The notes: a model not told the origin generated them from the letters alone. DNA of 48,221 nt from Acholeplasmatales bacterium (GCA_024698125.1 JAILRQ010000112.1:1-48221); one strand, 5' to 3'. Shown: positions 1-8,896, numbered from the stretch's first letter. Program-made: numbers and translations.

Positions 1-32
1 CCTTTTTCTCTAAATCTTTTTAAAGCATTCAT
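1..32 (-). CDS. Partial CDS, first codons only (unidentified)
   Basis: Only the first ten codons (M-N-A-L-K-R-F-R-E-K) lie inside the window, so the product cannot be identified. The case for a real gene is its context: a promoter (-35 TTGCAA, 17 bp, -10 TATAAT at 57-85) and an AGGATGG ribosome binding site about 9 bases before this ATG. An upstream in-frame ATG at 44 would sit almost at the predicted transcription start, so I prefer 32. Confidence 0.45.
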   Translation of the reverse strand, partial: MNALKRFREK

Positions 33-56
33 TTCAAAACCCATCCTAACGATTTA

Positions 57-85
57 ATTATATAAAAATACACCATAAATTGCAA
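57..85 (-). promoter_or_regulatory. Sigma-A-type promoter for the gene leaving the left edge
   Basis: On the minus strand, TTGCAA (80-85) and TATAAT (57-62) are 17 bp apart. Predicted start of transcription is near 50. It lies just downstream of the terminator at 92-121, so it begins a new transcription unit. Confidence 0.65.
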
Positions 86-91
86 CAATAT

Positions 92-121
92 AAAAAGGAC
101 AATTCAAGTCGAATTGTCCTA
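92..121 (-). terminator. Intrinsic terminator of the thyA-to-phosphatase operon
   Basis: A GGACAATT/AATTGTCC stem with a short loop is followed on the minus strand by a U-rich run. The stem starts directly at the stop codon of the histidine phosphatase gene and closes the nine-gene operon. Confidence 0.85.
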
Positions 122-697
122 GTTTTGAGTTTCAATATTAAAATCTTTAACCATAACCTTATCTTTATCTACATTAAATATAGATAGGGCGCAGTTTGAA
201 AGTCTATCCTCAAAATGATATTTATCAGGATCACAGTAGGTTGTGATAGCCTTAATAGTATGAGAATGTGTTGTTACTAATACCCTTTTACCATCATAAA
301 GCTTTGCTACTCTATAAAGCTCATCTAGTACTCTTTTTTGTACCTCATAGCTTTTTTCAAGTCCCTCTGCACTGTCATCATTTATTTCCTTAAATACCTC
401 ATGACAGACATCGCAGCCCTCCTTTACTCCAAACGAGCGCTCTATAAAGCCTTCACTTTTGATAATATCAAGACCTGTATTACATACATCGTTAATTATT
501 TCAGCAGTTTTAACTGCTCTTGATAGTGGAGAGGAGTATATCACATCAAATGTATACCCATTTCTTTTTAAAAACTCTCCACATAGTAAAGCCTGAGACA
601 TACCACATTCATTAAGTGGTATATCTCTTCTTCCTTGAATATGCTTTTTCTTATTCTCATCTGTTTGTCCATGTCTGATAAATATAAACTCAGTCAT
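119..697 (-). CDS. Histidine phosphatase family protein (phosphoglycerate mutase-like)
   Basis: A 192-residue member of the histidine phosphatase (branch 2, GpmB/CobC-like) superfamily. The N-terminus carries the diagnostic R8-H9-G10 motif with the phospho-accepting histidine and Q-T-D-E behind it. A second Arg follows (SSPLSRAVKTA, near residue 55-60), then a catalytic acid region around residues 82-90, and a late histidine in the T-T-H-S-H motif. These complete the usual active site. The substrate cannot be told from sequence; candidates are small phosphate esters such as phosphoglycerate or alpha-ribazole phosphate. It is the last gene of the long operon, 2 bases after the adhE stop, and the terminator stem abuts its TAG stop. 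Confidence 0.85.
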   Translation of the reverse strand: MTEFIFIRHGQTDENKKKHIQGRRDIPLNECGMSQALLCGEFLKRNGYTFDVIYSSPLSRAVKTAEIINDVCNTGLDIIKSEGFIERSFGVKEGCDVCHEVFKEINDDSAEGLEKSYEVQKRVLDELYRVAKLYDGKRVLVTTHSHTIKAITTYCDPDKYHFEDRLSNCALSIFNVDKDKVMVKDFNIETQN

Positions 698-699
698 TA

Positions 700-3288
700 T
701 TACTTCATAAACTCCTTTGTATCAAATGCAGTCATATAGATTTCCTTCATGTCTGCAACAAGAGGTACTCTTGGGTTAGCTGGTGAGCATTGATCCTCAT
801 ATGCAAGATATGAAAGCTTCTCAACAACTGCCTCTAAATCCTCTCTCTTTATTCCCTGAGCCTCAAAGCTCATCTTAATTCCTACTGAAGCGGCTAACTC
901 TCCACAAGCCTTAGCATATGCCTCGACTCCCTCTTCAACAGTATTAAACTTAAGTCCAATTGCACTTGCAAGCTCTGCATAACGCTCATTTGCGTCATAC
1001 TTGTTATACTTTGGCCAAGTAGAAAGCTTTTCAGGCATTGTACCATTATATCTAATTATATGTGGTAATAGGATTGCATTAATTCTTCCATGTGGTATTG
1101 TATAAAACTCTGCTCCAAACTTATGAGCCATAGAGTGGCACATTCCAAGGAAGGCATTAGCAAATGCCATACCAGCGATTGTAGATGCATTGTGCATCTT
1201 CTCTCTTGCCTCTTGATTTCCAGTATCATAAGACTCCTTTAAATACTTAAATACCATCTTAATTGCTTGAACAGCAAGTCCATCTGTGTAATCATTTGCA
1301 AGAGTTGAAACATAAGCCTCAGTTGCATGTGTTAATACATCAAGTCCTGTATCTGCAACAATACTTCTTGGAAGTGTATCTACAAATAGAGGATCTACGA
1401 TTGCAACTGATGGTGTAAGTGCATAGTCTGTAAGAGGATATTTCTTATGCTCTACTGCATCAGTTAATACCGCAAATGGTGTAACCTCAGAACCTGTACC
1501 TGATGTAGTTGGAATACATACAAGCTTTGCAAGCTTTCCAAGGGATGGATAACGGAAGGCACGCTTACGAATATCCATAAACTTTTGCTTTAAATCATTG
1601 AAATCAATTTCTGGATGCTCATAGAATAGCCACATTCCCTTAGCACAGTCCATAGGGCTTCCTCCTCCAAGGGCAATAATTGTGTCTGGCTTAAATGATT
1701 TCATAAGCTCAACTCCACGCTTTACTGTCTGAATAGATGGGTCTGGCTCTACATCACAGAATAGCTGATATGTAACCTCATTACGTCTAATCTTAAGCTG
1801 GTCAGTTACCTTATCTACATAGCCAAGCTGAACCATTGATTGATCAGTTACAATAATTACACGGTTAACAAATTCCATTTGGTGTAGGTATTCAATTGAA
1901 TTACGTTCAAAATAAATCTTAGGTGGTACCTTAAACCATTGCATATTGTTACGTCTCCTTCCAACCTTCTTAATGTTAAGTAGATTAATTGCTGATACAT
2001 TATCATCTGTAGAATTGTGTCCATAAGATCCACATCCTAGAGTCATTGATGGTATAAATGAATTATACACATTTCCAATTCCACCAAATGTTGATGGAGA
2101 ATTCCAAATGATACGTATTGCAGGTATTTCAGTACCAAATCTTTCTGATAGGGCCTTATCCCTTGTGTGGATAGCGGCACTATGTCCAAGTCCATTGAAC
2201 ATTACCATTTCCTTGGCAAGTCTAATACCATCATCATTTCCCTTAGCCTTAAGTAGGGCTAGTATTGGAGATAGCTTTTCTCTTGTAAGAGGCTCATTTA
2301 CTCCTACATTATCACATTTAACCAGTACAACTGGTGTATTTTCTTTAATCTTAAATCCAGCATCAGCACATATCTCTGCAGCAGGATGTCCTACAATGTT
2401 TGGATTTAGCTTTGCAGCCTCATAGTTTGTCTCATCTACACCAAACATAAACTTCTCAAGCATTTTCTTCTCGCTTGGCTTAGCTACATAGCATAAATGT
2501 CTTTCAAACTCCTTAACTGCCTCATCATATATACTTTCATCGATAATTACAGCCTGCTCTGAAGCACAAACCATACCATTATCAAATGACTTTGACATAA
2601 CGATATCATTAACTGCCTGCTTAATATCACAGTCAGCTGCCATAAATGCAGGAACATTTCCAGCTCCTACTCCTAAGGCTGGCTTACCACAAGAGTATGC
2701 GGCCTTAACCATGGCATTACCACCTGTTGCTAAAATCATCGCAACTCCGTCATGATTCATAAGAGCTGAAGTCTTTTCCATAGAAGGCTCTTCAATCCAT
2801 TGAATACAATACTTTGGAGCTCCTGCCTCGATTGCTGTATCACGAACAATCTTTGCAGCCGCGATTGATGATTTATTTGCACTTGGGTGGAAGCTAAAGA
2901 TAATTGGGTTACGAGTCTTTAAGCAAATTAGTGACTTAAATACTGCAGTAGCTGTTGGGTTTGTAACTGGTGTAAGACCTGCTACAACTCCTACTGGCTC
3001 AGCAATCTTTACGATTCCTGTTACAGGATTATCATCAACTACACCTACAGTCTTTAAATGACGCATATGATTTACAACATACTCACATGCAAAAAGATTC
3101 TTTGTAGCCTTATCCTCAAATACTCCTCTTCCTGTTTCCTCATAAGCTAGCTTTGCAAGCTCACCATGAGCCTCAATTGCTCTTACTGAAGCCTTGGCTA
3201 CAATGTAGTCAATTTGCTCCTGAGTAAATCCTTCATACTCCTCTAGGGCTTTACTTGCATTTTCAACTAAAACATCGATTTCTTTCAT
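700..3288 (-). CDS. adhE: Bifunctional acetaldehyde-CoA/alcohol dehydrogenase AdhE
   Basis: A 862-residue two-domain enzyme that reduces acetyl-CoA to acetaldehyde and then ethanol with NADH, the main ethanol-forming step of mixed fermentation. The N-terminal aldehyde dehydrogenase half has the catalytic Cys in a G-M-V-C-A-S-E context (about residue 240). The C-terminal iron-dependent alcohol dehydrogenase half has the GGGSPMD nucleotide motif and the metal-binding histidines in HATEAY and C-H-S-M-A-H-K-F-G. Length matches the family (about 860-890), and the family forms filaments called spirosomes. I place the start at the ATG at 3288, which has a GAGGG site 8 bases upstream; an in-frame TTG at 3303 is less likely. 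It sits between the Sel1 gene and the phosphatase gene in one operon. Confidence 0.97.
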   Translation of the reverse strand: MKEIDVLVENASKALEEYEGFTQEQIDYIVAKASVRAIEAHGELAKLAYEETGRGVFEDKATKNLFACEYVVNHMRHLKTVGVVDDNPVTGIVKIAEPVGVVAGLTPVTNPTATAVFKSLICLKTRNPIIFSFHPSANKSSIAAAKIVRDTAIEAGAPKYCIQWIEEPSMEKTSALMNHDGVAMILATGGNAMVKAAYSCGKPALGVGAGNVPAFMAADCDIKQAVNDIVMSKSFDNGMVCASEQAVIIDESIYDEAVKEFERHLCYVAKPSEKKMLEKFMFGVDETNYEAAKLNPNIVGHPAAEICADAGFKIKENTPVVLVKCDNVGVNEPLTREKLSPILALLKAKGNDDGIRLAKEMVMFNGLGHSAAIHTRDKALSERFGTEIPAIRIIWNSPSTFGGIGNVYNSFIPSMTLGCGSYGHNSTDDNVSAINLLNIKKVGRRRNNMQWFKVPPKIYFERNSIEYLHQMEFVNRVIIVTDQSMVQLGYVDKVTDQLKIRRNEVTYQLFCDVEPDPSIQTVKRGVELMKSFKPDTIIALGGGSPMDCAKGMWLFYEHPEIDFNDLKQKFMDIRKRAFRYPSLGKLAKLVCIPTTSGTGSEVTPFAVLTDAVEHKKYPLTDYALTPSVAIVDPLFVDTLPRSIVADTGLDVLTHATEAYVSTLANDYTDGLAVQAIKMVFKYLKESYDTGNQEAREKMHNASTIAGMAFANAFLGMCHSMAHKFGAEFYTIPHGRINAILLPHIIRYNGTMPEKLSTWPKYNKYDANERYAELASAIGLKFNTVEEGVEAYAKACGELAASVGIKMSFEAQGIKREDLEAVVEKLSYLAYEDQCSPANPRVPLVADMKEIYMTAFDTKEFMK

Positions 3289-3299
3289 AAACTTATCCC

Positions 3300-4442
3300 T
3301 CAATTCTTAAATCCTACATTACCATCCATATCAACAACAAGCATATCTAAAAGATTCTCATCATCAATACTTCCTAATGCCTGTGCCTTAAGTAGCTCAT
3401 CATAGCCTTCCTTAATATTCTGCTCTACTCCGTGTCCATAGATATAGCATTTTCCAATGTATAGGTGTGCAACACCTAAATCATAGGCATCAAGTGACTT
3501 ATTGAAAAACTCAAAGGCCTTTTGGTAATCCTGTGAGATTCCTTCCCCATAATATCTCATTTTCCCACAACAGAAATATGAGTAGGATACCTCCTCAGAT
3601 ACCTCGCAGCTTTGTGCTGCCTCCATATAGTATTCATATGCCTTAATCAAATCCTTTTTAACTCCCCTACCAAAGAATAATAGATCTCCCATTCTATTAT
3701 AGGCTGTAGGATAGCCATGATTAAGCGCGATATTATAATACTTATACGCCTTATTATAACAAATTTCTACACCATCCCCATAGCAATATGCTTCACCGAC
3801 ATTTATCGTTGACTCCAAATCTCCAAGCATTGAAGCCTTCATATAGCATGTAAATGCATACTCTAAATCCTGCTCTACATTCTCTCCTGCAAAATACATA
3901 TCACCAAGCTTTTTTAAAGCTCTAATGCTATTAAGTGAGGCTGCCTCCTTTAATAAAGAGACGGCCTTCATAACATTATTAGAGATAGTTTGATTTTTTA
4001 AATATAGTGAAGCTAAGGCATATATGCTTTTAACCTCACCCTTCTCTCTTCCTTCAAGGAAGAATCTTTCTGCCTCATCAAATGACTCAATACATCCAAG
4101 TCCATTTAATGTCATATATCCCATATAAAATGACGCGTCCTTTGCACCATTTGAATGAGCCTCTAAAAATAAGCTATAGGCCTCCTCAAGATCTCTTTTA
4201 ATAGATGTACCCTCAAGGAATAATATTCCCATAGCGATATAGGCATCATAATCCTGTGCCTCTACACCCTTTTGATAATACTCAAGGGCCTTCTTAGGAC
4301 TTTTCTCAACGAAGTAACCAGCAAGATATAAATCACCCATATGCTTATATGCAGTTTTATCACGCCTCAATATAGCCTTATAGCAAATGTTATAAGCCTT
4401 CTTGTACTGGTGCTTATTTATATACCTGTCGATATCCTTCAC
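3300..4442 (-). CDS. Sel1-repeat (TPR-like) protein
   Basis: A 380-residue protein made almost entirely of Sel1-like repeats of about 36 residues, eight to ten copies with the recurring pattern A-x-x-Y/F-x-x-x-A and G-D-x-x-Y/F-x-G. No signal peptide or membrane segment is visible, so it is probably a cytoplasmic scaffold. Sel1 repeats form an alpha-solenoid that binds other proteins; the partner here is unknown. The start is a GTG at 4442, preceded by GGGGTG 7 bases upstream that overlaps the stop of the exonuclease gene. Position between an exonuclease and adhE gives no clear functional link. Confidence 0.9.
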   Translation of the reverse strand: MKDIDRYINKHQYKKAYNICYKAILRRDKTAYKHMGDLYLAGYFVEKSPKKALEYYQKGVEAQDYDAYIAMGILFLEGTSIKRDLEEAYSLFLEAHSNGAKDASFYMGYMTLNGLGCIESFDEAERFFLEGREKGEVKSIYALASLYLKNQTISNNVMKAVSLLKEAASLNSIRALKKLGDMYFAGENVEQDLEYAFTCYMKASMLGDLESTINVGEAYCYGDGVEICYNKAYKYYNIALNHGYPTAYNRMGDLLFFGRGVKKDLIKAYEYYMEAAQSCEVSEEVSYSYFCCGKMRYYGEGISQDYQKAFEFFNKSLDAYDLGVAHLYIGKCYIYGHGVEQNIKEGYDELLKAQALGSIDDENLLDMLVVDMDGNVGFKN

Positions 4443-4448
4443 TAAGAA

Positions 4449-5378
4449 TCACCCCAATATCTCGTTAACGTTAATATATTTAATACCTTCCTCATTAAGG
4501 GCATCAAGCCTTTCCTTGTGACCAACAATAAGGATTGTATCATTTTCTCTTTCTCTAAGTGTTATACCACCATTATTATAAATAACCCTTTGAGCCTCTA
4601 TAGCCTTATCAGCATATTGCACTACCTGATTAGAAAATGAAAATCTCATTCCCTTATACTTATCTGATAATGGCTTATCTGACTCCTTACCATACAATGG
4701 TAAAAGGTTCTTAAGCTTTTCCTTATTCTTTAAATATTCCTGCTGCTTACGCTCCTTTTGTGCCTTACGCTCAAGCTTCTTTTTCTTAAATCCTTCAACA
4801 GATGCAAGCTCAAGCTTATACTTATCTAAAATAAGTCTAAGTGATCTTGTATCAAGCTTATCCATAATAGCCTTAAATACAAGGAGTGTCATATAGGCAT
4901 CATCATCTGATTTATGAAGTGTTTCATCACTAATATCAATTCCAAGCTCTAATGCCGCATTATCAAGTGAGGTATTATTCTCTTCCCCACTATAAAGCCT
5001 ATAGATTGTTTGTACATCTAAATACTTAAAATTAAAATCAGGAAGATGATATCTCATATTTGCATCAAGGATAAACTTAATATCATTATCAAGTGAAAAT
5101 CCAAATACTATAACATCAGATGTAAAAAGCTCCTTAATCTTATCATAATGCTCCTTATAGGTAGGGGCATTATAGAATTCCTTTTTAGGATATGAAAGCT
5201 GTACATCACTTTTCTTATTATATAAGTGATAATCAAATGGAGCCTCAGGATTTACAATAATGTCTTCCTTATTTATTAAATTAAAATCTATGTCTGAAAG
5301 ACAATATCCAAGTGAGCAAATCTTTGATACCTTATCAAAGGAGTTTGCACATTCACAATCATAAAACAAATACTTCAT
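4449..5378 (-). CDS. DEDD-family 3'-5' exonuclease with C-terminal BRCT-like domain
   Basis: A 309-residue protein. Residues 1-175 are a DnaQ-like RNase T/exonuclease fold with the acidic metal ligands D7 and E9 (Y-D-C-E), an internal acid in D-N-D near residue 99, and H155 with D160 of the H-x4-D motif. A highly charged Lys/Glu linker (about 195-225) leads to a C-terminal domain of about 75 residues. That domain has the G-G turn, a hydrophobic strand (D-T-I-L-I-V-G) and a final helix pattern typical of BRCT folds. The combination suggests a proofreading or repair nuclease rather than an RNase, but this is inference. It begins 2 bases after the preceding gene with a GAGGAG site. Confidence 0.8.
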   Translation of the reverse strand: MKYLFYDCECANSFDKVSKICSLGYCLSDIDFNLINKEDIIVNPEAPFDYHLYNKKSDVQLSYPKKEFYNAPTYKEHYDKIKELFTSDVIVFGFSLDNDIKFILDANMRYHLPDFNFKYLDVQTIYRLYSGEENNTSLDNAALELGIDISDETLHKSDDDAYMTLLVFKAIMDKLDTRSLRLILDKYKLELASVEGFKKKKLERKAQKERKQQEYLKNKEKLKNLLPLYGKESDKPLSDKYKGMRFSFSNQVVQYADKAIEAQRVIYNNGGITLRERENDTILIVGHKERLDALNEEGIKYINVNEILG

Positions 5379-5380
5379 TA

Positions 5381-5905
5381 TTAAAGCTCCTCTAGATTAT
5401 ATAAATCAGTTGCGCTTACTATATAGATTCCACCAACTAAATCATTAACATAAACAAAGACCTTATTAACATTATCTAAGTGGTTATAGATAAAGTCTGT
5501 ATTAGGATATACAATGATAAGCTTCTTTGTTTCTCTATTTTTATCAATTGCTGGCTCAAATTTGTAAAATGAACCAAGCTTAATCTTCTTTTTTGTCTTT
5601 AAATGCTTATCCATAAAATAGAATCTATCATCTATAAAATGGATATCATAATTTTTAGGATTTGGTAAAAGATAAATAAAATATCTAGAATTTCTTAAAA
5701 TCATCTCATAATCATAGGGTAGATTATGAACTCTATAAAGCCTTTCAATATTATTTTCTCCTAAGAAATCCTTAAGCTTTTTATTAATCTTATAGCGAGA
5801 GTACATGATATTAAATGGCTTTATAAGGATAAATGCTATGATTGAAGCAACGATTAATACTGCAATTATAATTAATAGCACAGTACCATATGAAATTAAT
5901 ATCAC
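5381..5905 (-). CDS. Hypothetical single-pass membrane protein
   Basis: I do not recognise this 174-residue protein. It has one strongly hydrophobic segment (about residues 5-30), followed by a basic stretch and a soluble domain of about 140 residues rich in Tyr, Asp and Lys. The positive-inside rule puts that domain in the cytoplasm. The start is a GTG at 5905 with AGAGGG 8 bases upstream; no nearby ATG is in frame. It is embedded in the thyA-to-phosphatase operon between another small membrane protein and the exonuclease. Confidence 0.7.
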   Translation of the reverse strand: MILISYGTVLLIIIAVLIVASIIAFILIKPFNIMYSRYKINKKLKDFLGENNIERLYRVHNLPYDYEMILRNSRYFIYLLPNPKNYDIHFIDDRFYFMDKHLKTKKKIKLGSFYKFEPAIDKNRETKKLIIVYPNTDFIYNHLDNVNKVFVYVNDLVGGIYIVSATDLYNLEEL

Positions 5906-5920
5906 CTAAATCACCCTCTT

Positions 5921-6169
5921 CTATAATCCCTTATACTTTTCTGTATAATTCTTATACCAAACTCCAAGTATCTTTAATAGGACATATCCTTCTACAAGGA
6001 CACTTCCTACAAAAAGGATTGTAGCAATTATAATTACTACATTATTTTTAATTGCAAGAACACTTACTAAAAAGAATATCATAAAGATAAAGGTTACAAG
6101 AAATGTTACCCCTGCAGCTATCTTCATCTTTTTAGTAACTGTATATCCACCATTAGTTTGATTGTCCAT
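5921..6169 (-). CDS. Hypothetical small membrane protein, two membrane segments
   Basis: An 82-residue protein with two predicted membrane helices (roughly residues 17-38 and 42-66) and short charged ends. I do not recognise a family. I choose the ATG at 6169, which has an AGGTG site 6-7 bases upstream; an in-frame ATG at 6184 has no ribosome binding site. The gene overlaps the 3' end of plsC by 17 bases, so translation is probably coupled to plsC. An accessory role near the acyltransferase is possible but unsupported. Confidence 0.65.
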   Translation of the reverse strand: MDNQTNGGYTVTKKMKIAAGVTFLVTFIFMIFFLVSVLAIKNNVVIIIATILFVGSVLVEGYVLLKILGVWYKNYTEKYKGL

Positions 6170-6971
6170 CTCTAACACCTGCATTTACAATTTCGAATAC
6201 CTTTTCTCCAAGCTCCTGAGTATTAAGCTTGTCATATTCCTCCTTATAAATTGGCTTATGAATAATAATCTTACATCTATTAGCCTTAAACTTGTTCAGA
6301 TGCTTAAACTTAGATGTACCAATAATACTTACAGGAGAAATTGCTGCTCCAGCCTTAGTGGCAAGCTTATAGGCACCTGCCTTAACCTCAACCATCTCTT
6401 CTGTATCACGTGTCTTAATTCCACCCTCTGGGAAAATAATATATCCCATCTTAGTTTCCTTAATTCTCTTGATACCAACAATCATTTCCTTTGCAGCCTC
6501 TCTATCATTTTCTCTATTGATAGAAATAGCTCCCATATAATTCATTAGCCTATGCATAAATCCAACCTTGTTTAGGGTAGATTTACCAACAGCTGAAATG
6601 ATTGACTTGTTACACATTCTATATACATAGAATAAAATAACTGGATCTAGCATTGACTTGTGATTTGCATATACAACAACTGGGTCAGCTGGAATATTTT
6701 CCTTACCCTCAATTTCAATCTTAATATTAAAGAAAATTAAGATAAGGTCTACATATTGCCATAATACCCAATGCTTAAATCTATTTTGTGGCTTTGTAAT
6801 CTTAAAGATAAATAGATTTAATCCTAGTAATAGAACAAACATTACAAGCATTGTAAGAATTCCACAAACAACCCATAATACATACCACCAATTATTTGGA
6901 GATGGTAGGAATACACAATAAAGTGCTGTTGATGCAAAGAAACAAATCAACATATAAAAAATTAATAACAT
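6153..6971 (-). CDS. plsC: 1-acyl-sn-glycerol-3-phosphate acyltransferase (PlsC family)
   Basis: A 272-residue membrane-bound acyltransferase that converts lysophosphatidate to phosphatidate in phospholipid synthesis. Two N-terminal hydrophobic stretches (about residues 1-22 and 28-58) anchor it. The catalytic N-H-x4-D motif is at residues 103-109 and the F-P-E-G substrate-binding motif at 180-183. Both are intact, as are the R-E-N region and the late P-V block. It starts 5 bases after folA, with AGGAAG as ribosome binding site, inside the nine-gene operon. Substrate preference within the PlsC family cannot be read from the sequence. Confidence 0.93.
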   Translation of the reverse strand: MLLIFYMLICFFASTALYCVFLPSPNNWWYVLWVVCGILTMLVMFVLLLGLNLFIFKITKPQNRFKHWVLWQYVDLILIFFNIKIEIEGKENIPADPVVVYANHKSMLDPVILFYVYRMCNKSIISAVGKSTLNKVGFMHRLMNYMGAISINRENDREAAKEMIVGIKRIKETKMGYIIFPEGGIKTRDTEEMVEVKAGAYKLATKAGAAISPVSIIGTSKFKHLNKFKANRCKIIIHKPIYKEEYDKLNTQELGEKVFEIVNAGVRDGQSN

Positions 6972-6976
6972 ACTAA

Positions 6977-7438
6977 TTACTTCCTTTTATATACTAGGTA
7001 GGTAGCTACATCGCTTTCCCTTTTTGATTCTAAGATGTAATCATCATAGCAAACCTCTGGGAAATATGTATCTCCTACATAATCACCTTTTATAAGTGAA
7101 ACATATAGATAATCTGCATGCTCAAGCATTAGCTTATATATTTGAGCTCCTCCAATTACCCATAAATCATCTTCCTTTAATGCTTCATCTATTGAATGAA
7201 TTACATTAATTCCTTCAATCTTAATATCCCTATGAGTTAATAGATAAATCTTTCCATAAGGAAGTGGCTTATCCTTATAATATCCCATTAAGGATACATA
7301 GTTATTATATCCAAGAAGGACTGTTTGACCCTGTGTTAAAGACTTATAGTATAATAAATCCTCCTTGCAATGCCAAGCCATTTTATTATTAGCTCCAATA
7401 AGTCCATTCTTGTCCTGTGCCCAAATAAGCTTTATCAT
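6977..7438 (-). CDS. folA: Dihydrofolate reductase
   Basis: A 153-residue NADPH-dependent reductase that regenerates tetrahydrofolate after the ThyA reaction. The N-terminus (W-A-Q-D-x-N-G-L-I-G) and the catalytic acid D27 in W-H-C-K-E-D-L are clear, as is the cofactor-binding I-G-G-A-Q-I-Y motif near residue 96. It is divergent elsewhere: the usual L-P-W is M-A-W, and the usual G-R-x-T-Y-E-S is G-Y-N-N-Y-V-S, so the conserved Arg and Thr of the cofactor loop are missing. The start overlaps the thyA stop by four bases, which supports the pairing with ThyA and an active role. Confidence 0.93.
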   Translation of the reverse strand: MIKLIWAQDKNGLIGANNKMAWHCKEDLLYYKSLTQGQTVLLGYNNYVSLMGYYKDKPLPYGKIYLLTHRDIKIEGINVIHSIDEALKEDDLWVIGGAQIYKLMLEHADYLYVSLIKGDYVGDTYFPEVCYDDYILESKRESDVATYLVYKRK

Positions 7439-8316
7439 ACCGCAACAGCTCCCTTAATAGCTGGATATGGATCATATCCCTCTAGTTCAAAGTCCTCAAT
7501 CTTAAAATCAAAGATTGACTTAACATTTGGATTAATCTTCATATGAGGTAAAGCCTTAGGCTTTCGTGTAAGCTGAAGATTAATTTGGTCAACGTGGTTA
7601 GAATAAATATGAGCATCACCCATAGTATGAATAAACTCACCAACACCAAGTCCACAAACCTGCGCAATCATCATTGTAAATAATGAATATGATGCGATAT
7701 TGAATGGAACTCCAAGGAATATATCTGCACTTCTTTGATATAGCTGGCAAGAAAGCTTTCCATCTATAACATAGAATTGCATAAATGAATGGCATGGAGG
7801 TAAGGCCATTTGATCAACCTCACATGGATTCCATGCTGAGATAATTAAACGTCTTGAGTTAGGGTTATGCTTAATCTCTTCAATAAGATTTTTAAGCTGA
7901 TCTACACCCTCCTCATTAAAGTTTCTCCATTGTCTTCCATAAACTGGTCCAAGCTCACCCCATTTAACAACAAATGGATCATCTGAGGGAAGAGACTTAA
8001 GATGCTCTGCAAATTGCTTCATGTCATCTCCATTAAACTCATCTGACTTCTTATACTTCTCATAAGCCCAATCATCCCAAATATGAACATTGTTATCAAC
8101 TAAATACTTAATATTAGTTGAACCAGAGATGAACCATAAAAGCTCATGAATAATTCCTCTTAAAAATACCTTCTTTGTTGTAAGTAATGGGAATCCCTCA
8201 TTAAGGTCATAGCGGGCCTGGTATCCAAAAATAGAATACGTACCAGTTCCAGTTCTATCATCCTTGTAATGCCCATTAGCTAAAATGTGTCTACATAAAT
8301 CTAAATACTGCTTCAT
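7435..8316 (-). CDS. thyA: Thymidylate synthase ThyA
   Basis: A 293-residue folate-dependent thymidylate synthase that methylates dUMP to dTMP. The catalytic Cys175 lies in A-L-P-P-C-H-S. The R-x-G-T-G phosphate loop (about 21-25), the [10 protein letters not shown] block and the Q-R-S-x-D block are intact. It is about 30 residues longer than the 264-residue E. coli form because of an insertion around residues 83-112, as in lactobacillar ThyA. I place the start at the ATG at 8316, with AGGAG upstream, rather than a TTG at 8322. It is the first gene of the long operon. Confidence 0.97.
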   Translation of the reverse strand: MKQYLDLCRHILANGHYKDDRTGTGTYSIFGYQARYDLNEGFPLLTTKKVFLRGIIHELLWFISGSTNIKYLVDNNVHIWDDWAYEKYKKSDEFNGDDMKQFAEHLKSLPSDDPFVVKWGELGPVYGRQWRNFNEEGVDQLKNLIEEIKHNPNSRRLIISAWNPCEVDQMALPPCHSFMQFYVIDGKLSCQLYQRSADIFLGVPFNIASYSLFTMMIAQVCGLGVGEFIHTMGDAHIYSNHVDQINLQLTRKPKALPHMKINPNVKSIFDFKIEDFELEGYDPYPAIKGAVAV

Positions 8317-8341
8317 TTCCAATCACTCCTAATTATTATTA

Positions 8342-8347
8342 ATTATA
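8342..8347 (-). promoter_or_regulatory. Extended -10 promoter of the thyA operon
   Basis: TGTTATAAT on the minus strand is a TGn-extended -10 element located 26 bases before the thyA start. No good -35 box is seen 16-18 bp upstream. It is the only promoter I can find for the nine genes that follow. Confidence 0.6.
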
Positions 8348-8360
8348 ACATAATTAATAT

Positions 8361-8389
8361 AAAAAAATAAAGAAGATTACTCTTCTTTA
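8361..8389 (-). terminator. Intrinsic terminator after the small membrane protein gene
   Basis: AAAGAAGA/TCTTCTTT stem with a TTAC-type loop and a run of U on the minus strand. The stem overlaps the stop codon of the gene at 8377-8880. Confidence 0.8.
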
Positions 8390-8880
8390 TTACTCTTATT
8401 AGCCTTTATATCCTTGATAAGCTTTATAATCTCACAAACAATTGGGAACATAAGGATAATTGCGATAGCATAATTACCCCAAGTATGAGATAAGAACTTA
8501 GCAATCTCACTATAGCTATTAAAGTGAGGACCTGGATTAACAAGTCTCATGTAAAAAACAAACATAACCGCTGTGACCATAAGTAGACATAATCTTATTA
8601 GGTCAATCTTAATATTCTTTCTATTATCATATAAAACATTAACAACAATAATAGCTACAATAAATAAGAATGGTAATAAGCATAAGAAAGAAAACTCAAG
8701 GTATTTTCCAATTCCACTTGAAGAACCACTTTCTACTCCCGCAATAGCATGCCATGCATTAATATCACTATCAATTGTTCCTGCTTCTAGATGAAACATT
8801 GGGAAGAATGACCCTATTATAATAATAAATGCACATATACCAATTTCAATGTATGAAAGGTAATTTAAAATCTTTTTCAC
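8377..8880 (-). CDS. Hypothetical membrane protein, four membrane segments
   Basis: I do not recognise this protein of 167 residues. Four hydrophobic segments can be seen (roughly residues 10-28, 65-85, 96-114 and 134-153). A polar loop of about 35 residues rich in Gly and Ser lies between the first two, and a charged Lys-rich tail follows the last. The start must be the GTG at 8880, with GGGTGA 5 bases upstream, because an earlier in-frame TTG at 8892 lies at or before the predicted transcription start. It has its own promoter and terminator, so it is expressed alone between ssb and thyA. Confidence 0.7.
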   Translation of the reverse strand: MKKILNYLSYIEIGICAFIIIIGSFFPMFHLEAGTIDSDINAWHAIAGVESGSSSGIGKYLEFSFLCLLPFLFIVAIIVVNVLYDNRKNIKIDLIRLCLLMVTAVMFVFYMRLVNPGPHFNSYSEIAKFLSHTWGNYAIAIILMFPIVCEIIKLIKDIKANKSNKEE

Positions 8881-8896
8881 ATTATCACCCAATTAC

